DNA of 31,801 nucleotides from Mesaphorura yosii (lineage: Eukaryota; Arthropoda; Collembola; Poduromorpha; Tullbergiidae), in the NCBI GenBank assembly GCA_009869945.1, contig WIXG01000621.1, positions 1 to 31,801 on the forward strand, read 5' to 3'. The translations under genes were made by a program, and so were the position numbers. Positions 9,833 through 20,695 of the stretch are shown piece after piece. The notes beneath the pieces were generated by a model. It made no database searches, was not told the DNA's origin, and worked only from the letters and a program-made list of their open reading frames with translations. Position 1 is the first letter of the stretch, and the number at the start of each line of letters is the position of its first letter.

Positions 9833-11042
9833 AGGAACAACTTAACTCATTGTGTGGGGTTCCGAATGGTGGACACGTAGACCACGGCGAGCTCAACGGC
9901 ACATGATTGCCAAACCTGTCCGTCCATCACTATTTATAGAGAATCTGAAAAGTGTACGTGTATGAGTGCCTCATTTTCTAACCATATGGACATAAATTGA
10001 ATGTAGTGATGGCGGACGGATGAACAAGCGACCTGTCTGTGACCACACTCGCTTTTGACATCAGTAAACTATTCCTCAGCCGACCCATTTGGTGAATTAT
10101 AAAATCTGCTTTAGTTGATGTTAAGTTGTTGATTGTTGCAACATGGAGTCTTCTTGCCAACGAAGGCCAAAAATCATTAGTTTCATGAACTTTGAACGCG
10201 GTGCTGGTGAAGGAAGTGTATTTAGTCCCAATTAACCGATAATATGTGAACCCAGTGAAATTGAAATCAAAAGTTGGATTTAGTTGAATTTTCGTGATTC
10301 CTTCAAAAACGAAACATTTAACAAGTTACCAGAAAATCAGAGCAGAGCAGAGTGCCGTGCAGTGGATGTGGACAAGTATCGTTGGATGCGTTTTCTGTGC
10401 ATGCTTATAAGCAGTGTGTACGGTTAAAGGACGGGCAAAACAAAGGCGAGCCAGAGCAGCACGAGCCGGACTCTCGCGATGGCCAAGTGAGTGCGCTGCG
10501 TGGCTGTTCCGAGGCTGAGACATCGTACTTTACCGCTTAAAAACAAACTCAATAAAAAAGTACTTAATTTCTCATTTTTTATTCACTTTTTTAATTGCCT
10601 GCCTCTATTCTCTCCTCTCCTCTATTGCCTCTTTTGCAATAAAAAAGCACATTAGGGGTTTCTTTTAAACATTGCAAATTCCCAACTCGACATCACCATT
10701 AAATTTAATTGCGTTTCTTTCTCTTGTGAATGGGTTTTTACTGTTAAATAACGAGTGGAAGGAACGCGCAGCACTACGAAGCTGCTGGTGAAATAAAATA
10801 CTTTAACCAAAAAAGGTATGCTCCGATTTTTGGCATGATTTTGTTGACTTTTCATTATTTGACTTATCGACCCGGAACTTCAGCTTTACGGCGTCCTCTT
10901 ATTTTGTGGGCTGGTTTTAATTTTATAAACTGTACGTAAACTAAGCGGTGTAAATGTATTTGTATTTAATTCGACTTAACTATTCAATTTACAGGATATC
11001 GTGGAGTTGGTATCCGACACAAATAAACTGGAGTAATCAGTC
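9833..11042. other. 5' flank of the homeobox gene
   Basis: No coding exon is supported. A 3' acceptor-like TTTACAG ends at about 10,994, just before the leader of the homeobox ORF, so an untranslated first exon upstream is likely. AATAAA at about 10,550 could end a transcript of unknown nature. The 62-codon frame at 10,352-10,540 starts at GTG and resembles nothing. Confidence 0.4.
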
Positions 11043-12721
11043 ATGAACCGAACTCCGACTCCAGGCCCAGTTGCGGCTAGCTCTGGAAATGAGTCCAAGT
11101 TGTTTGGCATGGAGAAGCCTATGAAGACTATGAACCAAGCACAGCTAAATGATAAACGGATAGCTGTGTTGGAAGAAGGGATGGAATTATGCCTCGAGAG
11201 ATTAGATTGCTTTGGACACGATCTCAAAGTACTTTTGGTTGAAATTAACATCGTCAATGAGTGGATCAGGGAAAAGTTTGGTAAGCGGCCTACTTTTTAC
11301 CAGTTGTCTTATCGATTGATATGCCCACGCCGTGACTTTGCTGTGGTCTCTGGTGTCAGAAATGTCGCGATCAAGCCGGCTTAGCGTATTCTGAAGATTT
11401 AAATCACTTTAATAGTTTAATTGAGATTAGCTTTAGCATTATGCAATTGTTGGTAGCCCAAATTGCCCAACGGTCCCCGCCGCTGAATTATTGGCTCATG
11501 CACTACACTCACTTCGCTTCGGCATGAGTTTGGGTAGAGATCATTGAAACCCTGAGTTTCTGGTCTGTTGGGCAAGCTTAAGTTCCATTGGAATTACTCA
11601 ATTACAAAAAGAATCCAACTGATTATATTTTTGCAATATTGCAGATGTGGAACTAATAAATAAGGACTCTCAAATCTACAAGAGGCTCCACAGCTTCAGT
11701 GAACTGCACGACTTAACAAATATGCTGTCACTGTTGTCATCATCGAAACGAATTGATAACAATGGACTGAACAGACTTGAAAATTTAAGAAATGAACGAT
11801 TTGGCAAGCAAGATTGCATGATCAGAAATGAACTCAGCGTTCAGGATCTTCGAAATCAGCATCCTGCACACTCAAGTACGGGTTACCCGATGGATGTGAA
11901 CGAAGACTACGACGATCATCCAAGTTCCGAAGAAGAGGAAGAAGTTGAGTGTCTGAATCTGAAGTATGTACCTAATCCAACGCCATCCACAGCTGACGAT
12001 GACCACGACGATACTGAACTGGAGCAACAAAGTTCTTCCATCCTGAGATCAGAAATGTCTGCGACGAACCTAACGCAGTACACTTCATCAATGTCCTCCT
12101 CAGGATCCGAAATGCTATCATCTGATGATATTAAGCCTGACACGGACGAAACCCAAGTGACAAAGAAGACAAAAAAGAAAAAGCAGGACAAAAAAGCGAC
12201 ACAGGGACAAGGAAACTTAAAGCCCAGCAATAATCCAGCGAGCAAATTTGGTAACACCGCCATTACAATTACTACTTGATTCTTGCTCTCACCTCAGTTA
12301 GTTTTGACTGAGCCATCAATGAATAATATATTTTTTCATACAGAGCGCAAGCGAGGTCGACAGCCGTACACAAGATATCAGACCCTTGAATTAGAAAAGG
12401 AATTTCATTTCAATCGTTTTATAACTAACAAGAGAAGATCTGAAATATCTCGAACTCTCGGACTTTCGGAACGACAAATAAAAATATGGTTCCAGAACCG
12501 ACGCATCAAACTGAAAAAGGAGAACAAACTGAAACAGGATGATCTGTCAAACGGAATCGGTGAGTGTCTAATCAAACCTAAAGTATGCCAAACTTCATTT
12601 TTCTGCATCACATTTAGGATCCTAATTAAAGTTCCGACTTCTAATACAAGTTTTGGATCTAATTTCAGACATAGAAAATGGTTGTGTTGATCTGAGTGCG
12701 AAAAATCGGAAATCGAGATGA
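11043..12721 (+). CDS. Divergent Antennapedia-class (ftz-like?) homeobox gene, 4 exons
   Basis: Exons are 11043-11280, 11645-12250, 12344-12559 and 12669-12721, all three introns in phase 1, total 370 residues. An in-frame TAA twelve bases upstream supports the start. The homeodomain is residues 283-342: [27 protein letters not shown], then [32 protein letters not shown]. Gln50 and Asn51 are kept. Position 54 is Ile where Antp-class proteins have Met. The first 27 residues match Antp almost exactly, while helix 2 has diverged. LSERQ and the FIT turn recall ftz. No clear YPWM is seen; YPMD at 160-163 may be a remnant. An LTNMLSLL stretch (103-110), an acidic run near 173-180 and a Lys-rich run before the homeodomain are present. 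The intron just before the homeodomain is typical of Hox genes. A nuclear DNA-binding regulator is expected; the orthology is open. Confidence 0.88.
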
Positions 12722-13903
12722 GACAAGTAATTACCACTGCTGCTAACATCATCCGTCTGTGCCATACTACACAAATGATATCACCACAAAATTATCTGCT
12801 GTGTGTTCATTGGTGTTTGATGTTATTGGTGAACCTTTGCATTTTACTCAATCAACCCTTTTGGCGGAGATGTTTCATCTGCTCGACTCAATCATACATT
12901 TGTGGAAGGCTTTGTGGTGAAGGTATACGAAAACTTGCATCTACCATATTACAAGATACGAATGATAGAATAAGACAGTTCAAACTTATACTAACGCGTT
13001 TCAAACGGCAATTACTTATGTATCGTATACCATCGTCGTTCGCTATTGCGCGAGAACTATCTTTATTGGGTTTAAGGTTTTATGAATATAGTTTGTGAAT
13101 GCGTGCGTTTGAGAGTTTTATTGGTGTCATAAAACGAGATATATTTGCTATACTTTGGTGTAGATATAGTCATGGGTCAGGGCTTGCGCGAAGAGTGTAC
13201 ATTTTAATGCCATTAGTACTGTAAGGAGTCTTAGCAGTAAAATCATAAATTATTGCTTGCTAGTTAAGGGAGTTTCCTATCCTGCTCGTAGTGATATAAT
13301 TTTATTGCATTGCAGCAGCAAAGTAGTTCCAGAGCCAGTATTAGAAAATTTTAGGCTTACGAAGAGTGACGACCACGTTTGCATTTTGGGTGTAAAGCAC
13401 TGGCATTGGCGTTTGTACGGCAGCGCTGAGGAGTGATCGATCGAAGTGTCCGATGTCTCAGTCTTAGTGGCTATTGACTTCATTGATATGACCAGGTCGT
13501 ATTCAGATTAAATCTACGAAAATGCTCCTCAATTTCTACAAAATTTACTTTAGATGCACTGTTGATCTCAAGCACAAATCTGAAGGAATGAACGCATTGT
13601 TTTGAAATTTTGCAGGTTTTTAGTTCCGAGTAACACAGTTTAGTCGCTCAGCGCAGTGAGAATTGCAAGCTGTTCAAATGCAGTGCGAAATGCTTTACGG
13701 TTGATGAAAACACGTTAAGTATTATGTATTCTATGCAATATTATGTACTACTGTATAAATAGGTTTACATCTGTTTGTGTTTGTTTGAGCCTGAACTTGA
13801 AGTGTGAGATTTTACAATAGAACATTTTAGTTACTCTTTGATAATTACGACTACATACGAACTGCGTGTCATCCTCCTTAGAAAAAGTTACTACTACAAT
13901 AAA
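12722..13903 (+). other. Probable 3' UTR of homeobox gene
   Basis: A long AT-rich stretch follows the stop. The first good AATAAA on this strand is at 13,898-13,903, which would give a 1.2-kb UTR. A 126-codon frame at 12,718-13,098 opens at an ATG overlapping the homeobox stop codon, but it has no family resemblance and is probably chance. Confidence 0.4.
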
Positions 13904-14958
13904 GACATATTTTTACCGAAAATCTCAAATTCCAAATTGGTTCCACCAACCGCTTTATACAAAACATGTGAGCATTTGCCCAAACGAAGCATTTTATGCC
14001 GGTCACCGGCAGTATTGCAAATTCGTGATGCTTTATGACTTGAATATTGGAAAATACGACAAGGCACCAGTACCAGTACGAGAACCAACTTCAAGGTTAT
14101 AAAAATAAAGTCTCCAAGCAAATTGAGTTCAAGATGCTACAAAAAATCAAGGCAAAAAATGCACAGTTCAGCACATCACAGCGGAACCAATCCATCCTAT
14201 CCTCATTTTGCTGGATGCTACAACTGCACTGCGATTACAACCACGATCTGCTGCAATTCCCCTCGGCCAACATCCTTAAAGCGATCCCACATTGCAAGTC
14301 TTGAAATCGGAGCACATGCATGCAGTAAATGCTTTTGAGCCTTCGAGATTTGAGGCAAAGGCTAGACAAGATGTTCGTTGCCGCTACTACGGATGATATT
14401 TCTAATTTACAGTTTATTCATTCAAAGTAAAGTTGCCAAATTCTTCTCAAGGGTTCTCAGAAGAATGGTCCTTTGACAATGCAAAAGCCGCGATGCGAAC
14501 TGATATCTCATTTTCATGCTGATTGCTGACAACACTGTACATTTATCAGCGTACATCAATGCAACGAAGGTGAAGGTAGGTTATTTCACTTTCCAATTTC
14601 CCTCAGGTACTGGTCCAAAAATAGAAGTTTCGCTTTCGTTGGATGCGAGATGCAAGTTGCGAGTTTGACAGGTAAAGTTTTCCATGTATTGTTTTTGCAA
14701 GACAGGACTGAATAAACTTGCCGCATTTTTAATTGTAACTTATGCTTGTTCTTTAATCTGTTAATGTCAGTGGCTAATTGTAATTTTTTGTACATTGGCG
14801 AATTATGCTTTCGAGCATTCCGAAGAAGCGCGGGTTGGACGAACATAAAGAGAAGGATCATGAAAGAGAAAAGACAAATCTGCATCCCGTTGTTGCATCT
14901 TGGCTGGAGTTAACTTCTTCCAAGTAAGCTCTCTGGTTAGATTCAGATTTTAGCAAAC
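13904..14958. other. Spacer between homeobox gene and zinc-finger pseudogene
   Basis: Nothing firm. A plus frame at about 14,047-14,304 is helical and basic (QLQGYKNKVSKQIEFKMLQK) but has no known relative. A minus ATG frame at 14,586-14,885 (99 codons) has a hydrophobic start, MQICLFSFMILLFMFVQPAL, which could be a signal peptide. Neither is supported by splice sites or context. Confidence 0.3.
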
Positions 14959-15606
14959 ATGATCCGAAACATTGGAATTTATTGGAATTTTAGAACAAAG
15001 CATCAGTCAATCAGGAGTCCCGTACCTGCAAAGCAAAGCTCAGGTCAGCCTAACTCAGCTCCTTCAGGCAAGCGGTATGCATGCACGTATTGCAAGAAGT
15101 CATTTGCGAAGCATGATTTCCTGGAAGATCACGTCCAAGTGCATCCTGGAGAAAAACCTTACAACTGCCCACATTGTGACCAGAGTTTCTCGATCAGAGC
15201 CAAGCCAATCTGAGTCAGATCTCTCCTTACATATGTACGACCGTTCACATGCGAACAATTGCAAGAAGTGTTTCGCAAGCAGGGCGCATTTAGAGACTCA
15301 CAGGAAGGCGCACACAGGAGAAAGGCCGTGCCACTGCCAATTTTGCGGAAAGTCACAAGCACTGTGCTTGCATGCCATAGCCTGACTCATACTCGTGAAG
15401 AGCCATATGCATGCACGTCCTGTGGGAAGCGATTTCGAATTTAGAATGATTTAGCGAAGCATACGACTATTCACGCTCGAGAAAGTCCTTATAAGTGTGA
15501 CAAGTGCAAGAAGACATTTGGCACAAACTCGGGAGTGCGACGGCACGAGAGGACTCGCAGGACCCACGAGTTTAGTTCGAAGACAAACACAAAAGGAATG
15601 AGTTAG
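14959..15606 (+). pseudogene. C2H2 zinc-finger gene, broken
   Basis: Fingers read as YACTYCKKSFAKHDFLEDH, then PYNCPHCDQSFS, then NCKKCFASRAHLETHRKAH, CHCQFCGKS, PYACTSCGKRF, NDLAKHTTIH and YKCDKCKKTFGTNSGVRRHE, joined by GEKPY/GERP-type linkers. The array begins in one frame, shifts near 15,200-15,215, shifts back near 15,355, and meets an in-frame TAG at 15,442-15,444 before a last finger and stop at 15,604-15,606. At least three breaks make this a pseudogene, or else a sequence with several errors. AATAAA at 15,633-15,638 follows. A splice acceptor is possible just before 14,993, so upstream exons may be missing. The parent would be a nuclear DNA-binding protein. Confidence 0.8.
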
Positions 15607-15955
15607 TTTTAATTATTTTATTTGAAATGTTGAATAAAATCAGATTTTTGTACTCTCTTCGTTTAGATTTTCGACATTTACTATTCATGGAATTCAAAAA
15701 TATTGAATTGAAAGGGTGAACATGAGGTTTTTCGTGTCCCAAAACCACATACTGAACAAAAGTGTACAATTCTGTGACAGCGCGTGCAGGAAATTGGAAA
15801 TGTGCTTTTGTTTTTGATTTAAAAGCATGAAATATAACATGACTTACTACGCCAAAGGCCACATTTTCAGATTAGATGTTCTTGTTCACTATCACTAAAT
15901 CATAATTTCTCTCGCCGGAAGAGGAGGCGGGTTAGAAACGCCGTTTGGCACTTTC
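15607..15955. other. Spacer before receptor fragment B
   Basis: It contains the likely poly(A) signal of the zinc-finger pseudogene (15,633-15,638). The rest is AT-rich with no supported gene. Confidence 0.4.
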
Positions 15956-16321
15956 ATGACATACACTGGAGGAATAGTAGCAAGCTACGTTTGCATCATC
16001 CAACATCAAAACTTACCATCTTCCATCGTCTTGGTCTATTTTCAGCTCTCCCTTTACACAGTACTTTTGTTGGTAACAGCCAATCCGGCTGTAGCTCGTA
16101 TTCATAGTAATTCCCTGAAATTCAAGCGTTCGTGGATTATATATGTCAAGTCACATTGGAACCCACAAAAAAGCTACCATTTGGCGTGGCTGAGGTCGTG
16201 CATGCCACTTCGGTTCCACATTGGGCACTTCTTTCACATCACGAAGAGTTCGGCGTATAAAATGGTGTTGTTTATGGTCTTGTACACGATGAAGGCGCTG
16301 CTGTTATTTGGAAAGAATTAA
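15956..16321 (+). pseudogene. Receptor fragment B: C-terminal end only
   Basis: The 121-residue frame matches the last third of the receptor family: a helix with GGIVASYVCI, then NSLKFKRSW, SHWNPQKSYHLAWLRSCMPL, GHFFHITKSSAYKM and the tail LYTMKALLLFGKN. The N-terminal two thirds (about 280 residues) are not found upstream. Homology fades at about 15,930, just after a few family-like residues (TPFGTF). No frame break is seen inside the remaining part, so truncation is recent, or it is a terminal exon whose partner I cannot find. An AATAAA overlaps the stop region. Confidence 0.75.
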
Positions 16322-17330
16322 TAAAAGTAGAATTTTGCAACAATGAATCTTTATTGCGATTCAGTACCTCCGAAACTATACAACTAAGTACAAATTTCAT
16401 GTATTACGAGTGGCAACAATTTGAGAGAATTGATGAACTTGAAGAGAAAGTTCAGCGCTCTGATGGTTAAGCTACTTACAGGCATTTTGGCACATTACCT
16501 GGCACAATGCCTCATCGAAGGGAAAAACGCATAGAATAATTGCCGACGTGATCATTGAATTATGCAGGAGTTTTGAAATCGATTTTTGCTTCCAGATTCA
16601 CGATATAAAAGGCATCTTATTTCAAGACATCAGAGAATCCAATCAAGAGAGCGACACTCTGCGATATTGGGTAAACAGATTAACTTTTTAGCATTCTATA
16701 TGCGCTTGGTCGACTCCGTGCAGGCCGGACTAAACCAAGAAAATGTGGACTGGCGAATCAAATCAAGAGAATTGCTTCTGAAGTATTCCGTGACTAGATG
16801 CTCTTCATTATTTCATTGTGAGAAAGGACGGCAAGGAGTTGCTAGCGCGTGGAGGAACGACTACTATATTATTTAAGGGCTCCGGCCTGAGAACGGTGGT
16901 CGACAGCTTTCGCCAGCGCTGTCCATTCTTTTTCCGTGCATTGCCCGTGTTATTCGTCCCAGTTGATACCTTTTTCATTTCCCACTCTCGGCACATTCTT
17001 TAGCATGCATGAATTCCAACAGGTAGTCCGATCTATCGCATCGGTTTGTGCAGAATATCACCTCGAACAGGCGGAACAGGCTATGACTGCAATATACCAG
17101 CGTGTTTCGTAAAGTAAATAATTTACAATTTGGATTCTGAGTTTGCTTCGAATGTGTCCGTCATGAATTTTGCTAGCTGTTAGCGAGGCTAATATACAGG
17201 AAGTCGGGACGCAGGAGTTCCCAGAAATGCATGGTTACTCTTCGATTGAAGCACCTTAGCTTCCATTATTCTCACTTAAATTGCTCAAAGTGCAGGTCAC
17301 AATCTCCAGTCTTGGCCAGTTCTCCCGAAA
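16322..17330. other. Spacer between receptor copies B and C
   Basis: No receptor homology or other gene is seen. A 96-codon plus frame at 16,586-16,876 starts at TTG and has no relatives that I recognise. Confidence 0.35.
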
Positions 17331-18547
17331 ATGGCGCTAAAGTGGTTGACCGCAAAGTTGTTTTCATGTTGCATCTTTTACGTGACAGTTCTAAACATAT
17401 TTCCTGTAAGGCTCAATAGAAAGAGTATGCTGATTGAACCCGTCCAAAATCAATTGCGCATGGGTGCATAATTTTTGCATCTCACCGTATTTGTCATCTA
17501 TTCAATTTATGTGCTGGTAGCTTTCATACTTGTGCTAACAGACACCCTTCACTCAGAAAGTCTCACCAACACAGAAATCCACGCAACATTTACAATGGCG
17601 GCCATGGCCGGTTGTACCCTGCACCTTGTCATACTGCTAAAGAGAGGTACATTTTCCCAGTTCATCAACTCAGCTGGTACTCTTTTCAGGCATTTGAATG
17701 GCACTTACCGGAAGAAGGTACAGGCAAAGTTCACCCTCTCTCCTCACTGGGAACTCTTGTTCCAGCTGTCGATTCCGTCATTTTCAATTGGGCAACCGTG
17801 GGTATTCGTGCTATTTTATTTGCTGGACCCACTCAACAAGCGATATCCCGTGTGGCTGATCATCGAGCACTTGGGCCAATATCTCACTCAAGATCAAACT
17901 TACATCATCATTGGCCTGTACTCATTTGAAATTCTCGACCAAGCCATTTTCATCCTACAAGGATGCTTCGTCCTGGGCTCCTATACCATCTACTATTCGT
18001 ACCAGTTCAAGTTCTGGTCAACTAGAATCATACGAACGACAGCTGGTCCGAATGTGAAATGCCGCATTTCGAAATTCCTGTCATTTGATGACGCATTTCG
18101 CATCTATCGCTGCTTGCAAGTATTCATAAGGTTCTTCTAAGCTGAGACTCGTAAAATCAGTTTACCGCTTGCATGTTTCCTCATTTTCCTTGGTGGCATT
18201 GTAGCTAACTACATTTGCACAAGCACAAGAATCTGCCGATGGGAATGTTCATCGTGTACTTGCACATATCTCTGATTGTAGTGCTCGGTCTCGTAACCAT
18301 CAACCCGTCAATTGCAAAAATCCATATTAATTCCATTAAATTTGTACGCTCTTGGAAGCACCTTGTCAATTCACACTGGACTCCAGGGAAGGAATCCAAC
18401 ATTGCCAGGCTGAGGTCGTGCATGTCCTTCAGAGTATACCTGGGCAATTTCTTTTTCGTGTCCAAGAGCACGACATACAAGTTAGTGTTGTTTCTGGTTT
18501 TGCACACCATGAAAGCAGTACTTTTGTTCGGGAAAAAGAAGAAATAG
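17331..18547 (+). pseudogene. Receptor C: near full-length, disabled
   Basis: From the ATG at 17,331 the frame opens MALKWLTAKLF...LNIFPVRLNRKS, lining up with the N-termini of D (MAFNKSTW...LQLFPLQWN) and H (NLFPIKFDKERS). An in-frame TAA at 17,469-17,471 interrupts a well-conserved helix. The same frame goes on to 18,140, where a second TAA follows RCLQVFIRFF. It continues recognisably as LPLACFLIFLGGIVANYIC and then shifts frame near 18,215 to give KNLPMGMFIVYLHISL and the full tail SCMSFRVYLGNFFFVSKSTTYK...HTMKAVLLFGKKKK. Two nonsense changes and one frameshift argue against function. It has no intron at the site used in E and H. AATAAA is at 18,549-18,554. Confidence 0.8.
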
Positions 18548-19155
18548 AAATAAAGTAATTGTTATTATTTGCGCACATAAGTACAATCTCTTGTAATTCT
18601 AAATACAATTCATTTTAGAATTTTACATGCACTTATCAATGTTACCATCAAACACAAAATAAAGGTCACCACATTGAATACTGTACCCAAAAGTTCAGCG
18701 TGTAGAAGAGGATCACAGCGTAAATTTTGAAGAATTTCTAGAAGTGGTCTTCCCTGCAATTTTCATCACTTCTAATGAGATAGTATCAATTTGATAATGA
18801 AAGTACAGCATTGATAATGCAGCATTTTGCAGCGAGGAAACCTTCAAAATTCCTGATTATAGTACACATTAATTTAAATGAAGCAACACGTCCTGCGGGA
18901 AAAGTCAGCAATTTTTGACTAGGACAAATGGTGAGGCATTTAGTGATTTAATTGAAGTAACAAATAAATACATATTCACAGTTTACTAGCCAAAGGTTTA
19001 GCTAGTCAATTAAATTATATTTATTTATTTCTCAGCAAAGACAATCAAGACGTAAGACAAATGATCTTCTATTTTAAATAATTACGAATCGTAAATCCAT
19101 TCTGACACCAAGTTTTAATTTAATGAAATGGTTCACGAGAATACAGTCTCAAGTC
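18548..19155. other. Tail-to-tail spacer between receptors C and D
   Basis: AT-rich intergenic DNA between converging genes. AATAAA for C is at 18,549-18,554 (+). A TTTATTTATTT run near 19,020-19,030 gives minus-strand AATAAA signals suitable for D. No gene is seen. Confidence 0.5.
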
Positions 19156-20355
19156 TCACCTCTTACCGAACATCAGCGTCACCTTCATGGTGTACAGGAC
19201 CAAAAACAGGGTCATCTTGTATGGAGAAGTTCTCGAAATGAAGAAAAAGTTACCAACCTGCAATCGTAACGGGTTACACGATGCCAGAAACTTGAGATCG
19301 TGCTTCCTGTTTTCTGTATCTTCATTCCATATTATTTGACTTCTCCATTTGTAAGTAAACTTGAGCGAGTTCGTGTGAATCGCTGCTGTGACGTGGATTA
19401 GTAATTGGAGGTCCGCGATTGCAGCAGCTGAAATATTGCATAGTGTCAAAAGAATATGGAATGGCAAGTCATGATAGTTGACCATGATGACGTAATTCGC
19501 ATTGATGGCGATAATGTAGATTACAAAGATGATGAACGGAAGCATGAAGGGCCGAAACACCGCCATCAAATGTGTGGTTAGCACTTGGAGATTCCTGAAT
19601 ACTTTGAATGCTTGCCAGCTGGATAATTCTGGTCTTTCAATTTCTTTCAGCCAAAACCATATAGAAAAGATCGCATACATACCAAATACAATGCACAGGA
19701 AGATGAACGCCAACAATTTGAACGTAATCACCAGAAATACGAGTCCGTAAATAGAAATGGCCAAATACGCAATGCTTCTGGGAACCTCAATGTTGTCAAG
19801 CAAGATCCATATGGGAAAGCATTTGCTTTCTGGATGCGAGATGAAAAACGACAAGAGCAGAAGTGCCTGCCCAAATGTGAATCCAAAGATACTGGCCTGA
19901 AGAATGATTTCTCGTAACGGTACACCTACGAACACGAATTTCCCTTTCTTCACACAGGGCTTTCCCATTTGTCGTCTCCCAAATTTGTTAGTAAGGCCTT
20001 CAAAAATTAGAATTGTTGAATTAATGACTTGACACACTTGATGTCTGTTCCATAAGACATGTACGTGCCAGGCGAACCCAAATGAATAACCCACCAGGAA
20101 TGTGAATACCAAGGCTGAATCCACGACCGTAGTATCGACGAATCCGTTTTGAATGAGCAACCAAGTTATAGCAACGTAGACGAGCTGTAACGCGTACGCC
20201 CCGAGATTCGCAGTGTAAAGGCTCACCTTTCGCATAGGACAAACCTCCTCACATTTCGACATGCACAAATTCCACTGAAGTGGGAACAACTGTAATGCAG
20301 TTGTGAATTTTAGGAAAAAGTGAATTGCTCTCCAGGTAGATTTATTGAATGCCAT
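19156..20355 (-). CDS. Receptor D: intact single-exon 7-helix gustatory-receptor-like protein
   Basis: The frame is open from an ATG at 20,433, but family alignment (MAFNKSTWRAIHFFLKF against MGLDPTTLLAIRFFLNF in E) favours the ATG at 20,355, giving 399 residues. About seven hydrophobic segments are spread over the length. The last 41 residues hold the family signature: SCNPLRLQVGNFFFISRTSPYK, then LFLVLYTMKVTLMFGKR. In insect gustatory receptors the matching block ends in TYxxxxxQF; here it is TMKxxLMF. A ligand-gated chemoreceptor channel in the plasma membrane is the best inference. It lacks the intron shared by E and H. It is the mid-member of the cluster and transcribes toward C. Confidence 0.82.
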   Translation of the reverse strand: MAFNKSTWRAIHFFLKFTTALQLFPLQWNLCMSKCEEVCPMRKVSLYTANLGAYALQLVYVAITWLLIQNGFVDTTVVDSALVFTFLVGYSFGFAWHVHVLWNRHQVCQVINSTILIFEGLTNKFGRRQMGKPCVKKGKFVFVGVPLREIILQASIFGFTFGQALLLLSFFISHPESKCFPIWILLDNIEVPRSIAYLAISIYGLVFLVITFKLLAFIFLCIVFGMYAIFSIWFWLKEIERPELSSWQAFKVFRNLQVLTTHLMAVFRPFMLPFIIFVIYIIAINANYVIMVNYHDLPFHILLTLCNISAAAIADLQLLIHVTAAIHTNSLKFTYKWRSQIIWNEDTENRKHDLKFLASCNPLRLQVGNFFFISRTSPYKMTLFLVLYTMKVTLMFGKR

Positions 20356-20695
20356 GTTAACTCGACTGGGCCTAACAATTAAATATGAGCAAGAAGTTAG
20401 GATTCCAGGCGAAATTACGAATGCTTGAATCATTCGAAGCCATCACTCATCAAAGTTAAAGCGAAAGTGCTCCCTACTTTTGGCTAAAATTTGTTGCAGG
20501 GTTACTCCTTAAGTGACACATGGAAAGTTCACCAGGTGACCCAATTGCATCGGAAACTTTCAGTACGAATCAAATATTGACGAAAATTCTTATATACGTC
20601 GGTAATAGTTTGAGGAGGCTAGCAATAGGATTTGGAATTCTTGATAATCATTTTAATTTAGTCACTCAAGTGGGCGGAGATGGGCTTTTAAACCT
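20356..20695. other. Spacer between receptors D and E
   Basis: A 340-bp spacer between two minus-strand genes. It must hold the promoter of D and the 3' end of E; no clear TATA box or AATAAA stands out. Confidence 0.4.

Noticed and set aside
10352..10540. 62-codon plus ORF upstream of the homeobox gene
   Set aside because: Begins at GTG and has no similarity; likely untranslated or intergenic.
12718..13098. 126-codon ORF opening over the homeobox stop codon
   Set aside because: Odd composition (Cys/Leu/Arg-rich), no recognised domain, and placed where a 3' UTR is expected.
14586..14885. 99-codon minus ORF with signal-peptide-like start
   Set aside because: The start is hydrophobic, but the rest shows no cysteine pattern or family and no splice or promoter support; kept only as a note in the spacer entry.
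16586..16876. 96-codon plus ORF between receptor copies
   Set aside because: Begins at TTG; no receptor homology or other domain.
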